Virus record (IMG/VR): IMGVR_UViG_3300024518_000705
Coordinates: 1 to 31,150 of that record
From: a virus
Length of the DNA: 31,150 nucleotides
Direction: 5' to 3' (one strand)
The translations under genes and the position numbers were made by a program. The notes beneath the pieces were generated by a model. It did not search any database and had not been told where the DNA came from. It saw nothing but the letters and a program-made list of their open reading frames with translations. The stretch's first letter is position 1; every line of letters starts with the position of its first letter. Positions 7,946 through 16,749 of the stretch are shown here, one piece after another.

Positions 7946-9231
7946 CACAGAACCTCCTGCACTACAGCAGTCGCGCCATACACGCCCTTAGCACCTTCGA
8001 CGATGGTGAGCCCATCACCACCAACAGTGCGCAGCGTCACAGCCTCGTCAGTCTGTGGGTTCGTCCATGTGAACGTGAACACCCCGGACTCACTCGACTG
8101 CCACAACGCGTCAAGTGTGTTGCGCTGTGTTGCGTCCAACGCACCCCAGTGCATTTCCCATGTGCGGCGCGTGGCTGATGTCGCTGGTGAAGAGATCAGC
8201 GTGCCGTCACTCGTTCGGAAGTCTCGACTCGGGATGTCGTACGCAAGCGGCAACGCGAAGTCCGGTTGCACAGTCAGCGACGATCCTGATGCGTTCGCCT
8301 CACCGGCAAGAACAACGGACGCGAGTGGTGTCGTCGTTGTTGTTGCGGGCAACGGGAACAGCGAATCTGCGGGGACAGGGCGCAAGTCTTCTACCGTCCA
8401 CCAGTCAACACCAACGCGAGCCGTCAGGTCAATCGCCGCTCCCGGTGTGTACAGCGTCGGACCAACAGTGTGCGGCCCGTTCTGGCGAAGGTACACGCCG
8501 CAGTACCCGTCGAGACTTGTGATGTTCGCAGCCTCTGTGCGGGCGATGCTTTGCATTGCCGATGTCGGTGTACCAACACCAGAGTCATCGAAGTGACCGT
8601 ACAGCCTGAATTGTGTCGTAGACCATGCCTCGGCTCGTAGCGTGATGATGAAGTAGCTGCCCGCAGGAAGACTGAACCCACCAATGTTCGATGCGCCGAG
8701 TTGTACGCGGTTCGTGACGTGCCCCGTGTTGCAGTACGTCACTCTGTACAGGCGAAGCCATGACGGGTGAGCTACGCCAGCCTCGTATCGCCACAGGAGT
8801 TGGTACGCGTTCTGGCTGTCCGCATCGTTCGAGTCGAGGATGGTCACACCGGCTTCAACGTAGTCACCAACGTCAGTCGGCAAGACATCAGGCATCTTGA
8901 TGCGTGCGGTGACCCCGTACTCGATCGGGTCAGCTACAGTCGGTGTGCCACCAATCGGAGAAGGTCGTGGGTCGAAGTTCGTTCGCGTTCCACGGTACTC
9001 ACTGAACCGCCAGTCGGAACCACCGCTCGATGCGCCCGACGAATCAGGAAGCGTTAAAGCACCGTCCGTCTGCCATGCCTGACCACTCGACAACGTGCAA
9101 GCGTGTGGGTAGGTGTCTGACCCCGTAGTAAGCAGACGGGTCACCCACGCTGACCATAGACTGCTTGACGATGGAGTCGATGTGCCGAACGAATCGTTCT
9201 GCAACACGGTGCCCTGTTGATGAACAGCCAT
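7945..9231 (-). CDS. Minor tail protein: lectin-like N-terminal region with gpM-like C-terminus
   Basis: The protein has 428 aa. The ATG at 9231 shares its A with the tape-measure stop (TAATG). Residues about 60-290 are all-beta (RWSFxE-type opening, VEAGVTILDSNDADSQNAYQ, YGHFDDSG), resembling concanavalin-like/LamG carbohydrate-binding domains. The C-terminal about 95 residues (SATRRTWEMHWGAL ... SGVFTFTWTNPQTDEAVTLR) follow the pattern of lambda gpM/distal-tail domains, in which an F-x-W-T-x-P turn precedes a beta strand and a final strand. It lies between H and L exactly where lambda has M. It is likely a tail-end hub or adaptor with an inserted sugar-binding domain. Domain calls are by pattern, without a search. 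Confidence 0.65.
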   Translation of the reverse strand: MAVHQQGTVLQNDSFGTSTPSSSSLWSAWVTRLLTTGSDTYPHACTLSSGQAWQTDGALTLPDSSGASSGGSDWRFSEYRGTRTNFDPRPSPIGGTPTVADPIEYGVTARIKMPDVLPTDVGDYVEAGVTILDSNDADSQNAYQLLWRYEAGVAHPSWLRLYRVTYCNTGHVTNRVQLGASNIGGFSLPAGSYFIITLRAEAWSTTQFRLYGHFDDSGVGTPTSAMQSIARTEAANITSLDGYCGVYLRQNGPHTVGPTLYTPGAAIDLTARVGVDWWTVEDLRPVPADSLFPLPATTTTTPLASVVLAGEANASGSSLTVQPDFALPLAYDIPSRDFRTSDGTLISSPATSATRRTWEMHWGALDATQRNTLDALWQSSESGVFTFTWTNPQTDEAVTLRTVGGDGLTIVEGAKGVYGATAVVQEVL

Positions 9232-12200
9232 TACCGTCTACCGACTCGCGCAGAGACGCCTTGCTTGAAGTTGACGTTCTGGTTCAGCGCACGCTGCACG
9301 ACACCCGCAATGGTCGCACTCTCAGAGACGATCATCTGAGACACGCTACGCGAGTCCATGGCAGTCACATCGAAGTTGACGTTGACGATGACGTTCTGCC
9401 CACCACCTCCTTGCAGACGCACGGGGATGCTGCGGTTGTCTGGGAGAGGGACGATGGCTTCGGCGTTGCGTCCTTCTCCGATGAGTCCAAGCGTGGCACG
9501 GTTGACCACGCCACCGCGAGCCCATCGCGGGAAGGACTGGAGACCACCATCGCCTTGTTCGATGTCAACAGGGATGCCGCCTGGTGTGAAGTTCCCTTCT
9601 TGTCCTTCCCATGTACCGGGTTCTGCACCAGCAGAGAACAACTGCCCAAGCAGGCCGAGCGCCTTAAGCACCAACCACTTGGCAAACATCTCCGCAACGA
9701 AGTCAGACATCGCACGCAGGACACTCTTGAAGAAGTTGTCGAACGCTTGCTTGATGCCGTCAAGGTCACCAGTGAACAACGAGTAGAACGTATCGCTCAA
9801 CGCGCCGCGTAACGAGTCGATAACCGTTACCAGTCCATCGGTAACAGCATCACCGAGAAGCTCACCGAGTGTCCTGAGACGTTCGAGACCGTCTTCGTCT
9901 ACACGCACCAGCCCGAGTGCGCGTGCGATGTTTGATCCTGTCTCCTGCGCGAACGTCAGTTGCTCATCTGGTGTGCTGAGCAATCCAACACCAGCACCAG
10001 CACCAGCACCCCCACCAGCACCCACACCGCCAGTGAACCCCTTCCCGAGTGCTACCGCGCTCCTGAAGGCATCAGCCCCGAGCTTGCCCAAAGCAGTGAA
10101 ACCTGTCTTAACTCCCTTGGCAACTGGACTGCCCGCGATGGCAGTGAACGAGTCACTAAGAGTGTTCTGTAGATCGGTCATCCCCTTGACCTTGAACGCT
10201 TTGTTCAAGAGAGACGTAATCCTACCGACCAGTGCAGACACGTCGTCGAGGCTGAGCAACTTGGCGAATAGATCACCGCGTCCCTTCCCAAGTCGTGCAG
10301 CAGTCCGGTCGATGGCTCCTACCAACGCAGGCTTCAGTCTGTTGGCGACAAGATCATCCGCTCGTCTTGTGAGTTCTGACACATCAGCTTCGAGCAGTTG
10401 TGCCGCAAGACTACCCTCGCCCAGACTGTTGATAAGTGCGTCACGACGTTCGATGGTCTCCTTCAAGCCGTCGATGTGTTCCTGTGTGACGACTACTCGT
10501 AGAGCTTTCAAACGCTTCTGAAGATCGTTTGCTGTTATAGACAACCCAAGCTGCGTTCCGAACTCGCTACGTTTGCCGGGCATCCTCATTTGCTTTACAA
10601 CGTCAGCAAGTGCCTTCTCTACGGCGCGAATCTCTTCAGGTGTTCCGATGAACGATCCGATCCCGCGACCCGTCTCCTTCCTCAGTCGCTTGACGCCACG
10701 CTCCAAGCCGTTCAGTTGTTCACCGACCTTGGTTAGACTCGTGATGGCTTCACGCCCGACACCGAGCTTCAGCAACTCTTTTTTGAGGAACCCACCAAAG
10801 CCGTCAGAAGCTCCAAGGTTCCGAGCCAGTTCTGCTTTTGTAGAACCGAAGAGTGCCTGAGCAAGAGCAATGCCGATGCTCCTGCCGATCACCTTGAATG
10901 TCTGCAACATCAACGGGATGCCAGCAATGAACACCGCGATCATGCCATCCACGATCCCGATGGCGATGTTCACGAAGTCAGAGATGATCGTGCCTTCCTT
11001 CACGCTTGAGCGAATCAGGTCAAACAACTGCTTCATCTTCCGAGCGAGGAACGCAACAACCTCTCCGATGGACTTCGCAATAGCAGTAGTGAACGCAACA
11101 ATGGTCGGCGTGTTTCGGCGAATTACGACGGCGAACTCTTTGAGCTTTTTGATGACATCTTCGATGAACGGCTTGAGACCTTCACCGAGAGAGATGGCAA
11201 CAGTGTCGAACGCTGCACGAAGGCGAGTCAACTGAACCGCAAGCGTCTTCGACATGAACTCGAAGTTCTTTTCGGTGACACCTGCTGCATCGCCCATGGA
11301 CTCCAGTGTTTCGGTGAACGCCTTGGCATCGTCTGCTGCAAGTGCAGCAAGACCAACGAAGCCGCGCACAGAACCACCAAGAGCAGACATCTCTTCTACT
11401 GTCGGCTCAATGCCATCCTTGTTCAGTTGCTTGATGAGACCAAGCAGACCTTCAGCCTTCAACGTCGCACCGTCCCACTCGATGCCCAGCTTCTTCACAA
11501 CACTCGCAGACTCTTCGGATGGCCGGATCGCTGCCTGCAACGCAGCACGCAATGACGTAACAGCTTCGGCGGTTGATAGACCCGTGACCGCTGTGAGCGC
11601 AGACACCGACGCAAGCATCTCCTCAAAGCCGATGCCAGCAGTACGCGCAATGGGTGCCAGCTTGCCGATGTTGGTGGACAGTTCACCAACAGTCGTGATG
11701 CCGAGCTTCTGTGCTTGGAACAACGCGTCACTGACTCGCACAGCGTCATCGGCTTCGAGGTTGTACGACTTGATGATAGCGATCAGACCGGATGTCGCTG
11801 AACTCATGGTCGTGTTACCAGCGACCGCGAGCTTGCCAGCTTGAGTCAGTACGTCTGTACTGTCGGCTGATGCTACCTGGGCAGACACGAGGTCGAACAT
11901 CGCCTTAGACGCATCGGCAACCGACGCGCCCGTCTGAAGCATCGCTTGCTGCACGGCATCTGAAAACGAACTGAACGACGCCGCTGCGTCATCTGTCAGC
12001 GTGGCAACCGCAGCAACGCCCTTCTCGAACTCAGCAAACGTCTTGACAACCTCACGACCCAACGCTCCGATGATGATGCCCCTGAGCATTGTGAACCGTG
12101 GAATCAAACTACGCGCAGCCATGCCGATACGACGTAGCCCAGCCGAGAACTTCTTTGCTGCTGTTGTTGCCGCCCTGAAAGCCCTGCTTGTGTAGTCCTT

Positions 12201-12239
12201 CGCTCTGATTGCAACGAAGAGGGGAACTTGATCGGCCAT
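9231..12239 (-). CDS. Tail tape measure protein
   Basis: The protein has 1002 aa. It contains the classical phage tape-measure core (residues about 60-360: FEKGVAAVATLTDDAAASF, MFDLVSAQVASADSTDVL, ALTAVTGLSTAEAVTSLRAAL), the TP901-type family. Hydrophobic helical segments near residues 385-465 (IVAFTTAIAKSIGEVVAFLA, FVNIAIGIVDGMIAVFIAGI) probably enter the host membrane. A Gly/Ala-rich linker lies near residues 745-760. The C-terminus ends with VNVNFDVTAMDSRSVSQMI, a common tape-measure end. It sets tail length and is loaded by the G/GT chaperones encoded immediately upstream. Start ATG 12239 follows the T-frame stop by 2 bp. Confidence 0.93.
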   Translation of the reverse strand: MADQVPLFVAIRAKDYTSRAFRAATTAAKKFSAGLRRIGMAARSLIPRFTMLRGIIIGALGREVVKTFAEFEKGVAAVATLTDDAAASFSSFSDAVQQAMLQTGASVADASKAMFDLVSAQVASADSTDVLTQAGKLAVAGNTTMSSATSGLIAIIKSYNLEADDAVRVSDALFQAQKLGITTVGELSTNIGKLAPIARTAGIGFEEMLASVSALTAVTGLSTAEAVTSLRAALQAAIRPSEESASVVKKLGIEWDGATLKAEGLLGLIKQLNKDGIEPTVEEMSALGGSVRGFVGLAALAADDAKAFTETLESMGDAAGVTEKNFEFMSKTLAVQLTRLRAAFDTVAISLGEGLKPFIEDVIKKLKEFAVVIRRNTPTIVAFTTAIAKSIGEVVAFLARKMKQLFDLIRSSVKEGTIISDFVNIAIGIVDGMIAVFIAGIPLMLQTFKVIGRSIGIALAQALFGSTKAELARNLGASDGFGGFLKKELLKLGVGREAITSLTKVGEQLNGLERGVKRLRKETGRGIGSFIGTPEEIRAVEKALADVVKQMRMPGKRSEFGTQLGLSITANDLQKRLKALRVVVTQEHIDGLKETIERRDALINSLGEGSLAAQLLEADVSELTRRADDLVANRLKPALVGAIDRTAARLGKGRGDLFAKLLSLDDVSALVGRITSLLNKAFKVKGMTDLQNTLSDSFTAIAGSPVAKGVKTGFTALGKLGADAFRSAVALGKGFTGGVGAGGGAGAGAGVGLLSTPDEQLTFAQETGSNIARALGLVRVDEDGLERLRTLGELLGDAVTDGLVTVIDSLRGALSDTFYSLFTGDLDGIKQAFDNFFKSVLRAMSDFVAEMFAKWLVLKALGLLGQLFSAGAEPGTWEGQEGNFTPGGIPVDIEQGDGGLQSFPRWARGGVVNRATLGLIGEGRNAEAIVPLPDNRSIPVRLQGGGGQNVIVNVNFDVTAMDSRSVSQMIVSESATIAGVVQRALNQNVNFKQGVSARVGRR

Positions 12240-12243
12240 CAGG

Positions 12244-13115
12244 TCATCCCTTCTTCTTGGACGGCGACCCGAACATCTTCTTCAAGTCGTCCCCGGTCTG
12301 GTGCGGTTTCTGGGAAGCAGACATCCGCTGCTGCGCTTCGTCTGCTTCGAGGCGTGACGCTGCCTGTTCGAGACAGCGCATCGACTCTACGAAGTAGTTC
12401 GACTGGTCGAGTACACCACCGTCCACGGGCAACCGACCCGCTTGCCAGTCCGAGTAGAACGGAAGCATGGACATGAGGTGCCGAGGCACGACGCGGTATG
12501 GACAGTCCCGCAGTTCTACTACGCCCGTCCCCTTGCACACTGAACATGACAGGTCTTGCCCTGAGCAGCGATGACACTCCAGTGACGCGAACGGGAACTG
12601 CGATGCTGTGTCGCAGCCCCATCCGTCTCGTACGCCGGGGGATGTCTTGCACACTCGACAGTCTTGAGGCAACCGACCTGAGCCCAACGCCGCAAGCAGT
12701 GTCAGTTTCCCCGGTCAGCCTCCGAGAGTCTTGTCTGTTCGGTGATTGCATTGCATAGCTCGCGCCGGTCGTCCGGGTGAATCTTGTCGAGGAACGCGTA
12801 GGTGGGAACACGAATGGTGACCCCGTACTTCTTGCCGACGTTCTCCGTTGCGAACTCGACTTCGGCGTCATCAGATCCAAGGAAGTTCTCGACACCAGCG
12901 ATGCCGTTGCGGAGTGTCTCAAGGACAACGGTGCCTTGCCGCACTGCTACCTGTCCTGTGTCGGGGTCGTACGATCCGGTGCCGTCTTCGATCTGTGCGA
13001 GTTGCCGAGCCGTGAGAGGGCGCAGCTTCCACGTCGTAACGCAGTCAGCGTCCTCTTCACGGTCGGCAGACAACACATAGTCGAATGCAACGGTAGGGTC
13101 GATTGCTCTTGCCAT
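12244..13115 (-). CDS. Tail assembly chaperone G-T fusion made by -1 frameshift, zinc-ribbon T domain
   Basis: The predicted product joins 13115-12705 with 12705-12244 (about 290 aa). After the G frame reads GGA AAC at 12710-12705, a one-base backward slip continues as LTLLAALGSGRLPQDC and avoids the TGA at 12704-12702. Known lambda-type phages make gpGT this way, and the T part recruits the tape measure. The T part has eight cysteines, including CRVC, CHRCSG and CSVCKGTG, resembling DnaJ-type zinc-finger repeats. It ends in a helical, basic region (RLEADEAQQ ... SPSKKKG). The T frame lacks an upstream ATG or ribosome site of its own, which supports frameshift expression. A TTG start at 12687 is the only alternative. 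Confidence 0.8.
12702..13115 (-). CDS. Tail assembly chaperone G (0-frame product)
   Basis: The protein has 137 aa. It lies between the tail tube and the tape measure, the fixed location of gpG in siphophages. It starts MARAIDPTVAFDYVLSADRE, a typical N-terminus of this class (AIDP...YVL..DR), followed by WKLRPLTARQLAQIEDG. The C-terminus is helical (HPDDRRELCNAITEQTRLSEADR). Start ATG 13115 was chosen because GGAGA sits six bases upstream and the family usually begins there. An upstream ATG at 13187, overlapping the tube stop, adds 24 residues of non-family-like sequence. The last codons, CGG GGA AAC TGA, contain the slippery site, so most ribosomes stop here and a fraction make the G-T fusion. 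Confidence 0.82.
   Translation of the reverse strand: MARAIDPTVAFDYVLSADREEDADCVTTWKLRPLTARQLAQIEDGTGSYDPDTGQVAVRQGTVVLETLRNGIAGVENFLGSDDAEVEFATENVGKKYGVTIRVPTYAFLDKIHPDDRRELCNAITEQTRLSEADRGN
12705..12711 (-). other. Programmed -1 ribosomal frameshift site, heptamer G GGA AAC
   Basis: The minus strand reads C GGG GAA ACT GA, which in the G frame is CGG GGA AAC TGA. The heptamer G GGA AAC fits X XXY YYZ exactly. Both tRNAs can re-pair after a one-base backward slip (GGG, AAA), and the stop codon follows directly. Lambda uses G GGA AAG at the same junction. A weak stem (CTTG with GGC against GCC with CAAG, about 12690-12660) may stimulate the slip. The -1 frame is open for 153 codons. Confidence 0.85.
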
Positions 13116-13183
13116 GTCGTATCTCCAAGGGTCACGGGGAAGTGGATGGTGAATCTCCCACGCGGGATCTCCACCGAGACGCA

Positions 13184-14143
13184 TCATGGGGTGGCGTCCT
13201 TCGTCATGGTGATCTCGTCGTCACCGGATGTCTGCACGCAACTGCATGTGAGACCAGCCACGTCAATGCCGTTGCGGTCATCGTCCGAGATGGAAGTGAT
13301 CTGCGCTTTCGGAATCGAGAACTTGAGCAGTGGCTTGGACGTACCAACATTGAAGTCGATGTCGAGTGTGTTGTCGCCAGCGTAGTCGTCCCACCAGTCG
13401 ATGCCGTTCGAGTCAGCCTCGGTGTTCAGTCCGGGGTTCATCGTCAGTTCGGTGTTGCGTCCGGTGATGGCAACGTACTCAACGCCTTCTGCTTCGTTGG
13501 CGCAGATGATCGGCTGGACATCGTTGTTCATGTTGATGGACAGCGACTCGATGCACGGCGTCTTGGTGTTGACCGTCATGCTCAGGTTCTGGAACGCGGG
13601 CGGCACGCCAGCCTCTTGCGTGATAGTGAGCAGTGAGACATCACCAGCCGCTGACAGGACGCCGAAGAAGTTGAAGTTCCACAGCATCGGTTGACCGACG
13701 CTTGCACTCATCTCCACGTTGCCCATCGCACCCGTGATGGTGACAGCGAAGCCGTCCATGAACAGCTTGAGCGTCAACGTCTTCATGGTTGAGAGGGATG
13801 ATGTCGGCGCGTACACGAGGTCGGGAGTACCCGTCGCGTCTTCAGCGAATCCGCATCCTTGAAACAAAGCACCCCATGAGTCAGCGGTGACGCTGTCGTT
13901 CGTGCATCGCGCTTCGATGCTGAACTCAAGGCGTACCATCTTCCGCGTCGTTATCATCCCCTTGGGAGACAGTGACTCTTGCAGGTACTCCCGAGTGAAG
14001 TTCTCGTACTCGGGAGTGATGCGCGGGTTGATGATGAGGAACTTCGCCTCTGCGGCAGTGATGGTCTGGACGGTTCCCTTGGTGGCTTCGACTTTCGCAC
14101 CAAGCTGCCGCCGACGACTCAGTAGTGGTGTCGGATTCGCCAT
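13184..14143 (-). CDS. Major tail tube protein (lambda V-like)
   Basis: The protein has 319 aa. It lies between the tail terminator and the G/GT chaperones, as in all lambda-type siphophages. The N-terminus (MANPTPLLSRRRQLGAKVEA then KGTVQTITAAEAKFLI) and the following NPRITPEYENFTREYLQ are typical of long tail-tube proteins that open with a coordinate-setting strand. The rest is beta-rich (VRLEFSIEARCTN, GFAVTITGAMGNVEM, LSINMNNDVQPII). It should polymerise as hexameric rings around the tape measure. Start ATG 14143 has GGAAGGAAACGAGAC upstream. High expression is expected because it is a major structural protein. Confidence 0.85.
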   Translation of the reverse strand: MANPTPLLSRRRQLGAKVEATKGTVQTITAAEAKFLIINPRITPEYENFTREYLQESLSPKGMITTRKMVRLEFSIEARCTNDSVTADSWGALFQGCGFAEDATGTPDLVYAPTSSLSTMKTLTLKLFMDGFAVTITGAMGNVEMSASVGQPMLWNFNFFGVLSAAGDVSLLTITQEAGVPPAFQNLSMTVNTKTPCIESLSINMNNDVQPIICANEAEGVEYVAITGRNTELTMNPGLNTEADSNGIDWWDDYAGDNTLDIDFNVGTSKPLLKFSIPKAQITSISDDDRNGIDVAGLTCSCVQTSGDDEITMTKDATP

Positions 14144-14183
14144 GTCTCGTTTCCTTCCTTGGGGTCGTTCGGGAGCAGTTGGA

Positions 14184-14648
14184 TCATGCCAACGTACTCG
14201 GGTCAGTCTCGATGAACCCGTAGATCAGATCCAGCGAGATGGACACGCCGCACGTTGGCTGTTCGTCTTCCATGATGAACGTCTGCGTACCAGTGAACCT
14301 ATGGTCGCGGACTGTTCCGTTGAGTGTTGGGTCGTCGGCTACTGCCTTGATGACATCGTGGATCATCTTGCTCACGTCAGTTGACATATCCCACGACTCA
14401 AGCCAGCAGTCGAGTTGCACAGTTAGCGTCGAGTCCATCAGCAACGTGTTGCCAGCAACGGCACGCTCGACCAAGTTCTCTGATCGCGGGATGACAAGGA
14501 TCTGAGGGAAGACAGCAAGCGAGAACGCATCCTGTCTGACCTTGCGTACAGTCGGCGCTATGGTCGTTGCCCACCCGCCTCCAGAGGTGATGCCCTCAAG
14601 CACAGTCACCAACCGATCAATCGCTGCTTCTCTGACGTAGTTCGGCAT
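14184..14648 (-). CDS. Tail terminator / tail completion protein (lambda U-like)
   Basis: The protein has 154 aa; its ATG at 14648 overlaps the previous stop in a TGATG junction. It begins with the family-typical helix REAAIDRLVTVLEGI and has a central strand region (SLAVFPQILVIPRSENLVE; STLTVQLDCWLESW). It ends with the pattern of a strand followed by a short hydrophobic tail (ISLDLIYGFIETDP), as in HK97 gp11/lambda U-type tail terminators. Position directly before the tube gene supports this. It would cap the finished tail and join it to the neck. A general minor neck protein is the alternative. Confidence 0.75.
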   Translation of the reverse strand: MPNYVREAAIDRLVTVLEGITSGGGWATTIAPTVRKVRQDAFSLAVFPQILVIPRSENLVERAVAGNTLLMDSTLTVQLDCWLESWDMSTDVSKMIHDVIKAVADDPTLNGTVRDHRFTGTQTFIMEDEQPTCGVSISLDLIYGFIETDPSTLA

Positions 14649-16036
14649 CAGAGTGGAACCTTATCCAGACTCATCGACAGGGTGAACCTCTGCGGCGTCT
14701 CCTGCGTAGCGGAGAGCGACCCAGGACGTATGCGGACGGTACGCGCCGATCCACCCGGCGGTGTCCACGAGAACGACGACCCCTTCTTCTCTTCGTAGAA
14801 CGCGAGGATCTCGAAGTAGTCGGTCGGGGTTAGGAACGGCCACTGCACACTGAACGATCCAATGTCGAACCGCTCACCGTATCCACCGACAACAGCCGCT
14901 GCGGAACGCGGACTTAGGAAGTCTGGGAAGGAGTCAGCCGCGTGCGGGTACACGACTGTCTCGGAAACAGGGAACCCCGCGCTGCACGCTGGCAACGAGA
15001 TGGAAGGTACGGTGCCGCTGACTGTGATGTCGGTGTCAGGCACTCCGTCCCAGATCATCGACATCACGCGGAAGCAATAGAACGTACCGCTGCCGCTTGT
15101 CGAGTCGCAGTAGACGCCCCAGTACGAGCCGCTATGTGTTGCGTCTGTTGCGTTCAGGTTCGCTGTGTCCGTTGCGACTGTTGCGTCCTGTGTTGCTGAG
15201 TCGCCATCAACCTCGATGTCGATGTCTGTCTCAAGACCTACCTGCGCCGTGATGGACGACGAGTCGAGCGTACTGTCTATGCCGTTGGTCCAACGGATGA
15301 GTGAAGCTGTGTCGCCAGTGTTCCCTTGCAGCCCAGCACCGTACCCATCAAGGTCAGCGGACGAGTCCACCGCGTTGTTCGATGATGTCAGCACGCCGAC
15401 ACGACATGAACTGCCTGACCCTGATCCCAGCGTAACGTTAGCGCGAACACGCTGCACACTACGCGCAACGTCACCGATCGCCTTGAAGAACTGGTCTGTG
15501 CTGCCGAGCGGTGCCTTTGCTGCTCCTCCAGCGTCGTAAGTCCACGAGCCGTTGGTGCCGTACTGCGTACCGTCGATGGCGTCACCAGCGACTGCGGCCA
15601 CCCATGCGCCTGATGCTCTGGTGTACTTGAAGTCGTCGAACCACGCGAACGGCTGCGACCGCCTGTCGTCACCTCGGTACGTCGCGCTTGCTGTTGTGCG
15701 GTTGACTTGCGAGTACGCCTGCGCGGCCACCACGGGCAACGATGCAGTGAGGTCGCCCCAGTGCAGCGTGTACCCTGCGTCGTTTGCACCTGCCGCGATG
15801 CTCTGGGCAAGACTGAACCACACGCGAGTCGATGCTGTGTTCCCGTCCTCGACGTATACTTCACGATGCACGGCTGTTCCTGTGTAACTGATGAACAGGT
15901 CCGCACCATCGGAACGCGAACGTTTCGCAGTCACCAACGCAGCGTGGTCGAGCGTCAAGTACACAGAACGGAACTGCGAAAGCGAAACGCTCCCATGTCC
16001 GTTTGCAACTGTGACTGTCATGCTCGTCGATGGCAT
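14648..16036 (-). CDS. Structural protein with DUF2341/lectin-like domains and gpM-like C-terminus
   Basis: The protein has 462 aa. Residues about 20-105 (VYLTLDHAALVTAKRSRSDG, REVYVEDG, STRVWFSLAQSI ending YTLHWGD) fit the DUF2341 pattern, a beta domain often found with LamG modules. Residues about 128-320 (WFDDFKYTRASGAW, SSCRVGVLTSSN, YWGVYCDSTSGSG) look concanavalin-like. The C-terminal 90 residues (FSVQWPFLTPTDYFEILAFY, KGSSFSWTPPGGSARTVRIR) resemble lambda gpM with its FxWTPP turn. It sits between the gp10-like neck gene and the tail terminator, an unusual place for a gpM-type protein. It may decorate the tail or neck and bind surface sugars. Function is inferred. Confidence 0.55.
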   Translation of the reverse strand: MPSTSMTVTVANGHGSVSLSQFRSVYLTLDHAALVTAKRSRSDGADLFISYTGTAVHREVYVEDGNTASTRVWFSLAQSIAAGANDAGYTLHWGDLTASLPVVAAQAYSQVNRTTASATYRGDDRRSQPFAWFDDFKYTRASGAWVAAVAGDAIDGTQYGTNGSWTYDAGGAAKAPLGSTDQFFKAIGDVARSVQRVRANVTLGSGSGSSCRVGVLTSSNNAVDSSADLDGYGAGLQGNTGDTASLIRWTNGIDSTLDSSSITAQVGLETDIDIEVDGDSATQDATVATDTANLNATDATHSGSYWGVYCDSTSGSGTFYCFRVMSMIWDGVPDTDITVSGTVPSISLPACSAGFPVSETVVYPHAADSFPDFLSPRSAAAVVGGYGERFDIGSFSVQWPFLTPTDYFEILAFYEEKKGSSFSWTPPGGSARTVRIRPGSLSATQETPQRFTLSMSLDKVPL

Positions 16037-16749
16037 CAGGAGGAACCTAACCGTGCAGAGACATACCGTCCTGTGATGGGGTCACGGCCAACCTTGAACC
16101 CGCGTCCGTACTTGATTGAGTTCTTGATTGCTTCCTTCGTCGATTGATGAAGGCGACGGGCGATGGCTGTCTGGTGCGCCTTGCTGTCCCACATCTTCCT
16201 CAAACCAAGACGAGGCGGGATGTACACTGACTTCTTCAAGATGTACAACGGGGTCGGGTCGTGTCCTTCGTTGTCTTGAACGATGAACAGGTTGCCCGCC
16301 TTCGAGCGTTGGATGCGCGTGTTCGGCCAGTCTCGCGGACTGTACCCAAAGCGAGGACGGCCAGTCGGTGTCAGGACAGCAGGCAGCGGAACTGCAAGGT
16401 AGCTGCTTCGTTTCGGAGTGATGGTCTCCCCGTACTCATGCACGCCTGCCTTCATTGCTTGAAACGGCTGCCACCACCCAACAGCGCCTTCAAGTGACCG
16501 CAGATCGCTGCCGTCTACCTTTGTGATGAACCCTTTTGCAAGATCACCGCTTCGACGGAACACACCCTTCCTTCTATCACCTACAGTCAACGGACTGCCT
16601 GACTTGGTTAGCCGTTCCTCAGTAAACCGAGACTGAAACGTCTGGGTGATGTCCCTGAATGCTGTCTTCGTTGACAAGAACAGATTGGTCTTCCATCGAC
16701 GCTCCATCTGCTCAAGTGATTCTATGACGGCAGTGACTGTTCCGATCAT
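16036..16749 (-). CDS. HK97 gp10-like / lambda Z-like head-tail joining protein
   Basis: The protein has 237 aa; the ATG at 16749 forms an ATGA overlap with the connector gene. It begins with a long helix (VTAVIESLEQMERRWKTNLF then STKTAFRDITQTFQSRF) and has the region VGWWQPFQAMKAGVHEYGETITPK. VHEYG is the hallmark of HK97 gp10/tail-completion proteins, usually written V-E-Y/F-G-T. It is longer than typical gp10 (about 110-150 aa) because of a basic C-terminal extension (RKMWDSKAHQTAIARRL ... GFKVGRDPITGRY). It acts in the neck, joining capsid to tail. The call rests on motif and position. Confidence 0.7.
   Translation of the reverse strand: MIGTVTAVIESLEQMERRWKTNLFLSTKTAFRDITQTFQSRFTEERLTKSGSPLTVGDRRKGVFRRSGDLAKGFITKVDGSDLRSLEGAVGWWQPFQAMKAGVHEYGETITPKRSSYLAVPLPAVLTPTGRPRFGYSPRDWPNTRIQRSKAGNLFIVQDNEGHDPTPLYILKKSVYIPPRLGLRKMWDSKAHQTAIARRLHQSTKEAIKNSIKYGRGFKVGRDPITGRYVSARLGSS

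Noticed and set aside
12239-12928. Minus-strand 229-aa frame across the G/T junction
   Set aside because: Its Ser/Arg-rich translation has no protein character, and the same DNA is explained by G and the frameshifted T domain.
13116-13187. 24-residue N-terminal extension of chaperone G from ATG 13187
   Set aside because: Possible by overlap with the tube stop, but MARAIDP at 13115 is the usual start and has a good ribosome site.
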